A stretch of DNA of 64,000 nucleotides from Argopecten irradians (lineage: Eukaryota; Mollusca; Bivalvia; Pectinida; Pectinidae), in NCBI RefSeq assembly GCF_041381155.1, contig NC_091143.1:40254996-40318995 (forward strand), in the 5' to 3' direction. The notes beneath the pieces are model-generated. The model made no database searches, was not told the DNA's origin, and worked only from the letters and a program-made list of their open reading frames with translations. How positions within the stretch are numbered: position 1 is the first letter of the stretch; each line of letters opens with the position of its first letter. The translations under genes were made by a program, and so were the position numbers. Below are positions 48,649 through 58,729 of this stretch, piece by piece.

Positions 48649-50149
48649 ATTATTTTTTTCCTAATGTAAATGGAAAAAAAACCTAGTAATATATGCAAGT
48701 TTAGCGGACTACTTATTAATGTGATTGAACACACCATACTAGTGAGTTTCTACTCGAACAATGGAAAATTTGTGCCTCGCACTCTGTCACCAGTATAGCA
48801 ACTTTAAAGCAAATGGTATGATACATGATTGATTGTGTAGCAATTATCAAATGAAAATGAAAGTAATACAAGAAAAATCCGTATAGGACAAGCAATAATT
48901 ATTCTGTGGAAATAACCTATGTTCAAATCTTTTAATCCTTTCTTTTCCCCAAGACTGAAAATTTAGACTTCTACGTATACGGGGATCACGGTGAATCATT
49001 TCTACAACATATCTCTCTATAGAAGAAGTCTTTAATCCAAAAATATAAATATACTGTAAACCAACTTTTTTTACGTGCTGTTTATCTCCGCGAATTGATT
49101 TCTTAGAAAATTCCTACACAATTAAATTCAAAGATAAATCCATTCAATTTTAAATCCGCAAAAACTTAATCTTCGCGAAAATATTTATATTTCAAAATGA
49201 AAATCGTGAAATTTTGTAACCGCGAAAGAAACTTGGTTTACAGTATATAGTACTTCGTATGTTATAATTTAAAACTATTGATTGGAAATAAAATAGTGGT
49301 AAAGGTTCGTTATCGATATCCCTCCCACACTTAAGTTTGATACAGCTGTAAACGAGAATCGAGAAGAATGAATCGTCTCATTAAACCATAGAAAATTCTG
49401 TAATCGGTCTAATGAAAGATGGATATTAAGCTAGGTTAATTTATGTCATGAACTTTGAGAGCCTGCAGTGTTTATTGAAAAATAGCCGTAATAAGATTTA
49501 TTTGCCAAGATAACGACAAGCTGTCAATGTTTTAAGCGATTTAAAACTATTGAGAAATGGAAGAAATAATGCTTCCTTACTTCGGAAGTGCACAAAAGAC
49601 ACGAAAGAATCCTGCATTAACTGAATATTAATCTGAGAGTGTTAATGGTTGGTTCTCAATGGTTTCTAGGAGCCGGGAGTAATGTATTTATATACATTAA
49701 AGCATGTTGATAAGAGAAAACTTAATCAATATCCATTAACTTTGGAGAATTTACCTAATCACACACACGGGAAACCCTGCAGAAAATACCCCTGTGATGG
49801 TTTCCATTGGAAAACTGATGAGATGTCCCAGTTATTTATAATAAGGAAGGAACATTGAATTGGTCATGACGAAATGGACAGATTCCTAACATCGTTGAGG
49901 AGTTATTGGGGAGTACAGTTTTAAGCTGTATAATCACAATGATGATTAACGTTTAACATTTTTTTCTTACTTATTTTGAGACGTTTCAATCACTGTAAAG
50001 TACAGTAAGAATAATACAATAAATAAAAATCTTTTCGTTTGTATCTTTAACTTATCACTTAAAATTATAGATTGAACTGAAGGGTTATCGATTTAATGTT
50101 CCATTACATTTATTGTTTATTACACGTATAAGCTTATGAATACATGGAA
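48649..50149. other. Unassigned intergenic sequence
   Basis: AT-rich. At 49040-49250 the segments TACTGTAAACCAACTTTTTT and AAACTTGGTTTACAGTATAT are inverted copies flanking GCGAAA/TTCGCG words, suggesting an old foldback of about 210 bp. No gene is recognised. Confidence 0.4.
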
Positions 50150-50673
50150 TAACATGGCGCATAGAAGAACGTTTCTCTTCATCTATCAACATTTTCTCAT
50201 ACATGCCATGCATGTGATTCTCCTCTAACAGCGGAACATATTTTAGTGCACTGTACTGATTTTAAACACGTTCTAGATAACTATTACGATGTCTCTGACC
50301 CGTACACATTGTTCCATGTCGTGGGACATAATCGTATTTTTCAACTATCTCAAAGAGATCGGCATTTTTAGCAAAATTTGAACGTTTTCTCATTTTATCA
50401 TCATATTAACGCAACACTCATCGTTTCATCATCATCGTGCATGAGTTTTCACATGTGTTTAAGCCAACACTAGTTTATCCTATGCAACTCTTTTTATTAA
50501 ATCAACATTTACAATTTTGTTTTAGTTTTACTTGCCCTTTTTCTTATCCTGATCTATAGATACAGTCCTTGTTTATATCCTTAAACAAATGCCTGCCTTG
50601 TGGTTTGGCACTAAATGACCTTAGTTGTCGATGGGTCGTAAAACTCAAACAAACAAACAAACAAACAAACAAT
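50150..50673 (+). mobile_element. LINE 3'-end fragment with (CAAA)n tail
   Basis: Frame 50168-50371 reads SLHLSTFSHTCHACDSP, then LTAEHILVHCTDF and LFHVVGHNRIF. This is the CxxC...H...C knuckle and C-terminus typical of I/jockey-like LINEs. A 3' UTR follows, ending GACCTTAGTTGTCGATGGG, GTAAAACTCAAAC and a (CAAA)n run at 50645-50672, the usual tail of such elements in molluscs. It is strongly 5'-truncated, as expected from incomplete reverse transcription. Confidence 0.75.
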
Positions 50674-52968
50674 TTTTGTTTATTCGAAAATTTAGCAAAA
50701 CTCATATAGTCCGCGTTGTTTTCATTTTATCATGTTGTGATATAAGCTCTAGATCTAATCAGATGAAATGTCAATGAAGGCTTATGTAAAAAGATATATA
50801 TATAGAACGACAGAATATAGCGGACTATATAATATATGCAAATGTGTGATACAAGAGATCACAAAATGTGTATTCATATCCACACACCAGAAAAAGTTTG
50901 TTTCAGTTTCACATGTCTTAACAGTTACTTTCCTTGAATTAGCTGAAAGGAAATAACTGAAGTTAAACATGTGTCAGAGAAAACTGACTTTTGATTGAAA
51001 CATGTTTTTTACATTCAATGATTTTGTTTTAACACATTTTAATGACATTTTAAAACAAAATGTTTTCCTTCCTTTTATACAGGTCTATTATACATGAAAA
51101 ATGTAATTATTTTTGCTATATATGATACACATGTAGTTATACAGATCTATATAAATGGAAAAATAAAATAATAGATAGATAGATCTGGAATAGCATATTG
51201 AATTGTACCAATAAGGTACCCATGAATTCTACATTATTGTATTATCAAGTTTTATATTGATTATTATATTGTATACATACTTGCGATCCATAAGGCTTAA
51301 GTTGAATCCACATCACACTACAATACAAGAGTATATACAAACGGGTGCATATGTGTGTATAACTAACAATAAGTGAAGTTCCGCATGACTGACTTCAAAC
51401 CAAAATATCAATGGATCAGCATTCCCAACAGAGTTATAGGCCTTGGGAAATAATGGCAATGCCGGGGTACCAGCACCTGTACATTCATGTAGTTTGTGCG
51501 TCTGGGATTCCTTCTTCACTACTATATTAAATATAACTTTGTGACGTGAAGTATTGCCTTATCGACTGTTCTCAGGAAACACACATATCCAAATGGAATG
51601 ACATATTATACACAGAGGTAAGGTCAATGTCAGAGTTCCCGAGTTGTGCTATTTGTATAATGATTAGGATCGACATGACTATACGTTTGTAAGTAACCTA
51701 CGTTACTGCTTTAAACACCTCATTTGTAATATATGTTAGACTTTGGTGCATTAGGTGTGAACATTATCCGTACATATGGTATCATGTGTCTGTTAAAGTA
51801 ACTTGATGATTAAGAGGATTTTTTAGAAGCCCATATATAACTTCCTTGTAGTTTGGAATTTCCAATAATATCAAGTACACATGTATCGATTAATGTTATC
51901 CAACTTGAGATTTCGTTAAACTCACGGTACAGTAATTATATATAATGTTTCACATTAATATGGACACAGTACTAGTTGTTCAATAGGTAATTGCCTTAAC
52001 CACATGATTAGTGAAGTTTTCGTTTCTCATCTGTTGCAATATTTGTGATTATGTTTTCTTTAAAATGGGCCTATATATAGTTAAAGGTTGGGCTACTTCA
52101 GAATTTTATAAAATGTCAAGTCTTGATTTGAAAATTGTCGTTAAACTGTAATGAGCTTAATCACCTTTCGTACAACTGGACCCATATATATAGTATTTTA
52201 TTATTACATCATTATTGTTAATTTTAAACTGATTATTTATTTACAATTGTCTTAGGCCTATTTACATACAGTCCGCATATGGTTGCAAAGTGTACAATTT
52301 ATTTGACCCAGAATTTAAAAAAGTACCTTAATTATGTCAAGGTGCATTGCAAGGAAAAATATCTTGGCCTTATCGATCAGGTATTCAGGTTTTTATCAAT
52401 TCTTTATTTCTGGGTCTCAGGAGCTTGATTTCCATAACTAGCCGCAGCCGTTTAACTTCTGATGAAATACCTTCTGGTAAAGCTTTATTTCTTTACGCAA
52501 AAAAGCCATATATTCTTTTTGTTATTTAATTCAAGGATAGAAATAACGATGTAAAGCCACAATGAACTTTTATTGTATTCGCCAAGTCACACCATACTGT
52601 TTTTTTAATGTTAAATTTTATATGGTTTCGGTGGATCAGGCAATATATTTGTTTGACCCATGGAATACGCAGTTTAGAAAAACATAATTATCCTTATTTC
52701 GGAAAGGATATACACATTCATAAAACTTTGTTCAAATCGGATGAACTATACAAGCAGTTAACGAAACATTACGCTCAACTAAATTCTAATTCATCTTGAT
52801 TTTAATCACAAATAAAATGCCAATGCTGTTCTCTGCATAAAGCTTTCCTAAAATTCATTTTTTTTGCATTTTTCCCCAGTGCGTTCAATAAGTAAATAGC
52901 ATCATTCAATTCAAGTCATGATAACAAAATATTACTGCGTCATTACTATTTTTTCTTTTTTTTTTCAG
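50674..52968. other. Unassigned sequence upstream of the ankyrin-cGLR coding region
   Basis: No 5' exon could be placed. A short frame at 52608-52799 is open but unrecognised. A splice acceptor (T-rich tract, then CAG at 52966-52968) stands 14 bp before the start codon at 52983, so at least one untranslated exon and the promoter lie in this stretch or further left. Confidence 0.5.
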
Positions 52969-52982
52969 ATTTCAAAAGTACA

Positions 52983-55883
52983 ATGGCTGGGAATAATCAA
53001 TTTCAGGGACTATTCAAACTTCTTCACCAAAACACACCAGAAAGCATAGCCTGTGCTACCAGTGATCTCCACAAAGCCGCTACAACTGGTGACCTCAGTT
53101 TGCTGCAAGCGTGTCTGGAGAAGGATGACGTTAACATCAACCTCGAAGATGAGAGAGGGAATACTCCATTGTTCATGGCGACACTTAAAGGTCACAGGAC
53201 TGCGGTGGACATGTTATTACAGAAAGGTGCTGCAGTGAATGATACCAGCTGCAGTCCGATACATTATGCCAGAGATATTCATATTGCTAAGGCATTAGTT
53301 GAGGCTGGTGTCAGAATTGGGGACAGAAATTTCCAAGGAGACTCGCCATTGCACAGAGCAGTCGCAAGAGAGGACAATGAGGTTGTGTTCTTTTTCATTG
53401 AGCAAAGAGCAGACACGAGTGCCAAGAACGCAGAAGGTGCAACTCCCCTGCACAGCAGTTGCCAACATAAGATCGATGGTCCCATATGCGAGGTGATCAG
53501 GAAGTTGATTGCTGCAGGTGCAGATGTAAATGTTAAAGATAAAGCTGGAAAAACACCCCTACATCATGCATGTGAATGCTTGTCAATGTTTGATTCCATC
53601 GCTATCCTATTAAAGCACGGGGCTGACTTAAGGATGCATGACATGAAAGGATATTGCCCAATACATTATCTGATTAGCACTTTTCTTTCTTCAAATACAG
53701 ACAATGAGCATGATTTTATCAACAAGCTTGATATGATGTTGACCAACCAAGAAACCATCAATCTCAAAACTCTCACTGGACTAAATGCTCTCCATATTGC
53801 AGCGTCGTTTGGACTCTGCATAGTTATCAAGCATTTAGTACAAAAAGGATGCGACATCCTGTGCCAGGATGGTCGAGGCAAAAGTGTTCTACATCTCGTA
53901 TCGTCAGTTAAAGAGGAAAGAAACGTTATAGAAACAATACAAACATTAATTTCGTGTGGAAGTAACGTTAACTGTTGCGACTTTTGGGGTTATACTCCAC
54001 TACATGAAGCCATTGCAAACGGCAAGCGTGATGTAATAGAAATTCTACTAAGTAATGGTGCGGACATACAGCTTCCTGATAACAATGGAACAACTGCCTT
54101 ACATTTAGCTGCAGCAAGTTGTCATGAAGCGTTGCCTCTGCTGCTCTCCAGGGGCGCAACGGTGAATGCAACAAACAAGTACCTGTCAACACCTTTGCAT
54201 TTTTCTGCATGGGCTGGTTCAATGCTTGCCGTAGAAACGCTGATTAAAAGCGGTGCCAATCAAAAAATGAAAGATTTGTCAGAATATACACCCCATGACA
54301 CTGCAGTTTTCACATGCTCCGAAGTTGCTGAGATCCTTGAAAGCGAGAAAACATCACATCCAGTAAAAGCATTTTCAAATTATGCGAATAAATATATGAG
54401 TAAGAATGATTTCGAAAATCTGGTTTGTACGGATGAGAACGTGGTAAGGGTTCATTCTGATTTCGCCCATTTCTGCAACATCGTTTTTCAAACTCCTCGA
54501 GTAGGCCACGTTGTTTTTCGTGACGAAGCTCAAGAGATACAGTCTGCTGTAGAAAGTGTTGCCGAAAATATTGCAAAACAGGTAGCAGAGTTGGATCCAA
54601 TCTTCAAATCAACGGTTCTTCGAGCAGGGAGTTCCTCTGAGAATACAAAAACAAAATTTCCAAACGAGTTCGATTTTATGTTTTGTTTAGAGGAATTCAG
54701 CAATAATACTTATCCAGAACTCCAGGAAAGAGATGAGGCTCGAGTGTTAGGTTCCGAGCCTTTTTCTAAAAGGACATCAGCTGGAGGTCGTATTGGAGAT
54801 TTAGTGAATGATTTGGAACTAATTGAGGAACACGTTACCGTTTCTGACTACACCAAAATATATGTGAAAGATACGGTTGATGCAGAGCCTTTATTGGATC
54901 TTAGTGAGCGGGACTCAAGGTTGGTTCCTTGTTATATGATGTTTCACCGATTTAGTCAGCTTTTGACAAGAGTTCTTCTGGGCGAAAATTTCCCCAAACA
55001 CCCAAATCTCTTAATACAAGAGGTTACCCTTGAGCCTGCACTGTTATTGCAGTGGCGGGGCAGTGTGTACAAGGTGCTTGACATTAATGTGGATCTTGTT
55101 CCCGCCATCCGACTTCCATGCTGGCCAGAGAAAATCCGACGGGATTACAAACTCCTTACTTCGGATATTCTTAGCATCCCGGGAATGGCTGTGTCCAAAA
55201 TGGCAGGTGAATCATTTGAAGACCTGTGGCGTTGTTCTATGTCACTACAAGAAACTGCAATATTCCGAAAGCTACGACCACATATCCGCAACAGCTACAC
55301 AACTGCGAAAGCATTTCTCAATTCCAATATGATATGTCCGGTCGCGATAGAAGAAGAAACAGAAGAAACTGCTTTCATAAGACAATTTGCTAGTATGCCA
55401 TCGATGGATGACTCCGACGATGCTGTGTTTATTACATCTGCAGAAAGTGCTATTCCTTCATACTTTCTGAAAATGATGTTCTTGTTTTCTCTCGAAGACA
55501 AAGTAGAGAAGGAAGGACTGGAAAGTGTGTATGCTATTGATTCGCAAATGTCAAGCAGTTCCAACGCTGAAGAATGTGTAACAGTAATATACGAAAGGAA
55601 AAGCAATACCGACCATGGTTCATGCAGTCCGCCTTCAAAACGCAAAAGGCCATCATATTCGTACGGACCAGCTGAGGTGCGGAACATGCAACAGGACTCT
55701 ACAGACATTGATATAAATCTTGTCCGAGAAATCTATCGTAGGTGTGAAGTATGTCTCTCGGAGAGAAAAGTTCCTTCATTTTTCAATCCAAATCAAAACG
55801 TTCTTGGATCAAGGGCAGAAGAACTGAGATTAGAAATCGCACTCAATTATGTGAAGTTCATCAATAAACTGATTAAGGACTGA
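52983..55883 (+). CDS. Ankyrin-repeat cGAS-like receptor (Mab-21 domain nucleotidyltransferase)
   Basis: A single open exon of 966 residues. Residues 24-455 hold about twelve ankyrin repeats (GNTPLFMATLKGH at 59, GDSPLHRAVARE at 119, GKTPLHHACE at 189, GYTPLHEAIANGK at 336, GTTALHLAAASC at 369, STPLHFSAWAGS at 402). Residues 480-840 form a cGAS/Mab-21 domain. GSS (549-551) is the nucleotidyltransferase loop, NEFDFMF (561-567) carries catalytic E562 and D564 as in NEFDVMF of human cGAS, and INVDLVPA (701-708) supplies the third acid, D704. WRCSMSLQETAIFRKL (749-764) and SYFLKMMFLF (826-835) are the helical-lobe signatures. The cGAS zinc-thumb cysteines are absent. A basic SKRKRP (885-890) could be a nuclear signal. 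By family, it should make a cyclic dinucleotide upon ligand binding and signal through STING; the activity here is inferred. A splice acceptor ends 14 bp before the ATG. Confidence 0.9.
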   Translation: MAGNNQFQGLFKLLHQNTPESIACATSDLHKAATTGDLSLLQACLEKDDVNINLEDERGNTPLFMATLKGHRTAVDMLLQKGAAVNDTSCSPIHYARDIHIAKALVEAGVRIGDRNFQGDSPLHRAVAREDNEVVFFFIEQRADTSAKNAEGATPLHSSCQHKIDGPICEVIRKLIAAGADVNVKDKAGKTPLHHACECLSMFDSIAILLKHGADLRMHDMKGYCPIHYLISTFLSSNTDNEHDFINKLDMMLTNQETINLKTLTGLNALHIAASFGLCIVIKHLVQKGCDILCQDGRGKSVLHLVSSVKEERNVIETIQTLISCGSNVNCCDFWGYTPLHEAIANGKRDVIEILLSNGADIQLPDNNGTTALHLAAASCHEALPLLLSRGATVNATNKYLSTPLHFSAWAGSMLAVETLIKSGANQKMKDLSEYTPHDTAVFTCSEVAEILESEKTSHPVKAFSNYANKYMSKNDFENLVCTDENVVRVHSDFAHFCNIVFQTPRVGHVVFRDEAQEIQSAVESVAENIAKQVAELDPIFKSTVLRAGSSSENTKTKFPNEFDFMFCLEEFSNNTYPELQERDEARVLGSEPFSKRTSAGGRIGDLVNDLELIEEHVTVSDYTKIYVKDTVDAEPLLDLSERDSRLVPCYMMFHRFSQLLTRVLLGENFPKHPNLLIQEVTLEPALLLQWRGSVYKVLDINVDLVPAIRLPCWPEKIRRDYKLLTSDILSIPGMAVSKMAGESFEDLWRCSMSLQETAIFRKLRPHIRNSYTTAKAFLNSNMICPVAIEEETEETAFIRQFASMPSMDDSDDAVFITSAESAIPSYFLKMMFLFSLEDKVEKEGLESVYAIDSQMSSSSNAEECVTVIYERKSNTDHGSCSPPSKRKRPSYSYGPAEVRNMQQDSTDIDINLVREIYRRCEVCLSERKVPSFFNPNQNVLGSRAEELRLEIALNYVKFINKLIKD

Positions 55884-56350
55884 AAATATACCACATCGCT
55901 TATAGCTTTTTCATTTATTAGTATATCACGTGCCAAAATATTGGATTCTGATTGACTAAACACATAGATACTATTTGCAATAGCAAGCGGGCACTATTGA
56001 AGTGGCGCAAAATTTAACATGAATGTATTGTGACGTCACCATTACATGACATCATTATAACGTTTCGCTTCGACCAAGACGTCAAGATGGCGGACAGGCT
56101 GTTGTGTGCGGGGATGAAAACAAAAAATGTTGCATTTCTACAGAAGACAGTTCGCTCATTGATCTACTTTTAATCTTCATGAAGCTGAATCCCGTTTTAT
56201 AGAAACGGATTTCTGCGATAATCCATATGTTGTACTTTTAATGTAACATTGTGGCGTGGAAATGAAGATAGCGTTGCGAAGTGTCGCTTGACGTGCTTCC
56301 GATACGATGACTTTAGAATTGGTCTCATGTGAGGGTGATGTACTAAACCC
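55884..56350. other. 3' flank of the ankyrin-cGLR gene
   Basis: Presumed 3' UTR, then sequence containing TGTGACGTCACC (56029) and CAAGATGGCGGAC (56083). No further gene is recognised. Confidence 0.4.
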
Positions 56351-56489
56351 ATTATGGCCTGGTTGAGAGGGCACTATTGCCTCATAGTATTGTCTCTTGA
56401 TGAGATAGTGTCCTCGCCTTCGGCTCGGACACTATTCCATCCCTCGACAATACTATGAGGCAAAAGTGCCCTCTCAACCAGACCATAAT
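56351..56489. repeat. Short hairpin element
   Basis: Arms of 63 nt (56351-56413 and 56427-56489) are near-perfect complements, with ATTATGGCCTGGTTGAGAGG at the outer end and CTCATAGTATTGTC inside. The loop is TCGCCTTCGGCTC. Confidence 0.92.
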
Positions 56490-56641
56490 AGATAAATATA
56501 TTTATTTTATTTATTTGTTTTAAATTCGACAGACCAGAATTTTGTTAAAGTATGTAATACATTTAAACTAACACCACGATAAGCCACAGGCTGTATAGAT
56601 TAACATGACCGCTGAATAGGCCCCCAATTATTGTAAAATTT

Positions 56642-56926
56642 CTAACCTTCTGATGATAATGTTACATAGCATATTTCCTGGCCCACTTGGCTCTCCTTTC
56701 CGCCATCTTCCTCTCTCAGTTTCGTTTTGCATGTTCCGCCAATGCCACCGATCACAACAATGAAAGCAACACCCCATATCTCTTTCTTGTTTCGATCCCT
56801 TCTGCTTTTTAATTGTATAAGGATAGTTTGTTCTGTTTTTCGTCGAGTATTTGAACTTTCGGAGTTCAAAGATGTCCCGCTGTTATCTTGTACTACTTGA
56901 ATATTGATGGCCACGACATGGAACAT
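56642..56926 (-). CDS. Possible receptor exon with membrane segment and ITIM-like motif (weak)
   Basis: An open frame of 94 codons on the minus strand. A polar region is followed by basic KSRRDRNKKE, a short hydrophobic stretch IWGVAFIVVIGGIGG, and a charged tail ending GQEICYVTLSSEG. ICYVTL fits the (I/V/L/S)xYxx(I/V/L) inhibitory tyrosine motif. GTTAG after CAGAAG could be a splice donor, in which case the frame continues elsewhere. The order resembles the juxtamembrane part of a type I receptor. No extracellular domain or partner exon was found, so a chance frame cannot be excluded. Confidence 0.3.
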   Translation of the reverse strand: MFHVVAINIQVVQDNSGTSLNSESSNTRRKTEQTILIQLKSRRDRNKKEIWGVAFIVVIGGIGGTCKTKLREEDGGKESQVGQEICYVTLSSEG

Positions 56927-57310
56927 GATATAAAATGCATATTAATTAGGATTAGTTTCACTAAAATGCTGACCAGAAGCATTCGGCTAGTATTACTTAC
57001 ATGCATGTATTAAATTATTCTAGTTGAATAGAATTATTTTCAAAGAAAATAATAGGGTAGTGTTCGGATGTTCCGGATTCGAATCCTGATCTAACAGCTA
57101 CATTTTTTCTCCTCTCCCGTTACAGACGATTACGGATAAACATTTTTACAAAATTGCTCGTGTATACAGATATTATCATGTTCTGTTTTTACATTATGAC
57201 GTCACAATTGGGATGATTTGACGACGTAGTTTGGAGTATTTGATATCACGCGAAGTACGTATCGTCAGAAACACGAAAAAATTAAGATAAAAACATAGCA
57301 ATCATGACTT

Positions 57311-57429
57311 AGACTGGATTGCCTGCCGTAGTTTTTCTACTCTCTGCTAGGCTTCGCTCCGAAAATACAGATAGTATTTTGAGAGCAGCCTAACGGAGAG
57401 AATTTGTACTAAGGTAGGTAATCCAGTCT
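57311..57429. repeat. Short hairpin element
   Basis: Arms of about 57 nt: AGACTGGATTGCCTGCCGTA at the left end pairs with the complement of TAGGTAATCCAGTCT at the right end. The inner arms CGAAAATAC/GTATTTTGAG close on a loop of five bases. Confidence 0.85.
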
Positions 57430-57804
57430 ATCAATGACTAGGCAAGATATCAATAAAGCCTATGTCATTATGTAGTTCTGACAGTCTCCGAATGAAAAAG
57501 ATGTTTATCATTTTACTAAAAGCTGAACTGTTTTTATGGCATTATCTTGTCATTTTCAATTTTGTCAAGATGTTAAATTATTCCTAAAACAAGGGACATA
57601 TAGTGTATATTTTGTATATAAGGTATAGAACTGGATGTGCTCAATATTTCATTAGTTCAAGTTTTTGAGTTTTGCGCAAATATGATTATGATTCTGTACA
57701 GACTATAGATTTAGGTGGTCAAGAGGCTTTGCTTAAAATAGACCGAAATCTGGTATATATCTGGTATATATCTTTATCGTAAAACTCATCTCAGCCATTC
57801 TAAA

Positions 57805-57975
57805 TCGTAATTTTTTCCCGGGGGAGACCCCCGGACCCCCCTAACACCAAAATCTCGCGCTTTCGGGCGATCGCAAAATCATCAAGATACATAAAACTCA
57901 TCCCGGAGGTCACCCTCAGACCCTTATAAAACACCAAAATCTCGCGCCTTCGACGCTCACACGCTAATTTGGCCA
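57805..57975. repeat. Two-copy diverged tandem repeat
   Basis: Two units of roughly 90 bp share CATCCCGGAGGTCACCCTCAGACC-like and ACACCAAAATCTCGCGC words, each followed by a TTCGGGC/TTCGACGC segment. Confidence 0.55.
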
Positions 57976-58335
57976 ATTTGCGTATTCGTTAATTTCCTTT
58001 TACCGACCCCTCTCAGCCTCTGTCTATAAATGTGTACAAGGATTAAATTTAGTGATATATGAAAAATGTACATAAAGCATGTATTATATTGTTGGGAGTT
58101 GAATTAATCTCCTCCTGTAGTAGGTGTGGCGGGGGGTTGGGTTTACAAAATATTGAGGACCTTTGCCCCCTCCCCCCCCATAAAGATGCCAAGAAGCGAC
58201 AGCTTACAGAGGGCTATGCGAGAACAACTCAAAATCGGAGTTCCCTCCCTTGTCTAACAAACCCGGAAATGCTAACTAGTGTACATGTGTCACACATGTC
58301 GGTGTGTAAACAACATAGTACTTAAGCTGAGCGAT

Positions 58336-58426
58336 ATGGATGCTGATCTGGCTAGTCGTGTACGGGAGGGGGACGTCGTGATGTTGGACGGAGGGGACGG
58401 GACGTCAGTAGTCGTACATTTACACG
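58336..58426 (+). CDS. Possible first coding exon, homocysteine methyltransferase-like N-terminus
   Basis: ATG at 58336 opens MDADLASRVREGDVVMLDGG, then DGTSVVVHLH, up to a GTGAGA donor at 58427 (phase 1). R-V-x-x-G-D-V-V-M-x-DGG resembles the start of betaine- and S-methylmethionine-homocysteine methyltransferases (human BHMT: RLNAGEIVIGDGG). Those enzymes move a methyl group to homocysteine with a zinc ion bound by three cysteines further along. I could not find the following exons in the remaining 5.5 kb; they may lie beyond the window, or the exon may be orphaned. Confidence 0.4.
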
Positions 58427-58540
58427 GTGAGAATTAATTGGAATATACATCTAAACAGCTAAATGGACAAATTGTATTTAGTGCAATACTGATCATATAA
58501 ACAGCTGATAAATTGATGTACAAATTAAGAATACACGTAG

Positions 58541-58719
58541 AGGAACCGCGGTGGCCGAGTGGTTAAAATGTCTCGACATACATGTACCTCTACCTCTGGG
58601 TCGATACCGCTGGTCGGTGTTTTTTCTCCAGGTACCCCGGCTGTCCTCCACCAACAAACCTAGCACGTCCTTACATGACCCTGGCTGTTAATAGAAAGTT
58701 CGTTCAACTAATAAAACCC
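58541..58719 (+). mobile_element. tRNA-derived SINE with 10-bp target duplication
   Basis: ATACACGTAG occurs at 58531-58540 and 58720-58729. The 179-bp body has an A box TGGCCGAGTGGTTAAA and a B box-like GGGTCGATACC, then TTTTTTCTCCAGGTACCCCG. The 3' tail is GTCCTTACATGACCCTGGCT, GTTAATAG and an A-rich end. The tail matches the SINE at 4543-5034. The structure fits V-type SINEs reported in molluscs (RUDI-like, by memory). Confidence 0.88.
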
Positions 58720-58729
58720 ATACACGTAG

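Noticed and set aside
52608-52799. A 63-codon frame upstream of the ankyrin-cGLR gene
   Set aside because: AT-rich, no recognisable family, and no splice sites linking it to the gene at 52983.
53010-55708. Antisense and shifted frames inside the ankyrin-cGLR coding region
   Set aside because: All are shadows of the 966-codon frame.
57060-57110. B-box-like GGATTCGAATCCTG as a SINE head
   Set aside because: No A box at the right distance and no SINE body follows.
58547-58625. A functional tRNA gene (Leu/Ser-like head)
   Set aside because: It is the head of a SINE flanked by a 10-bp target duplication.
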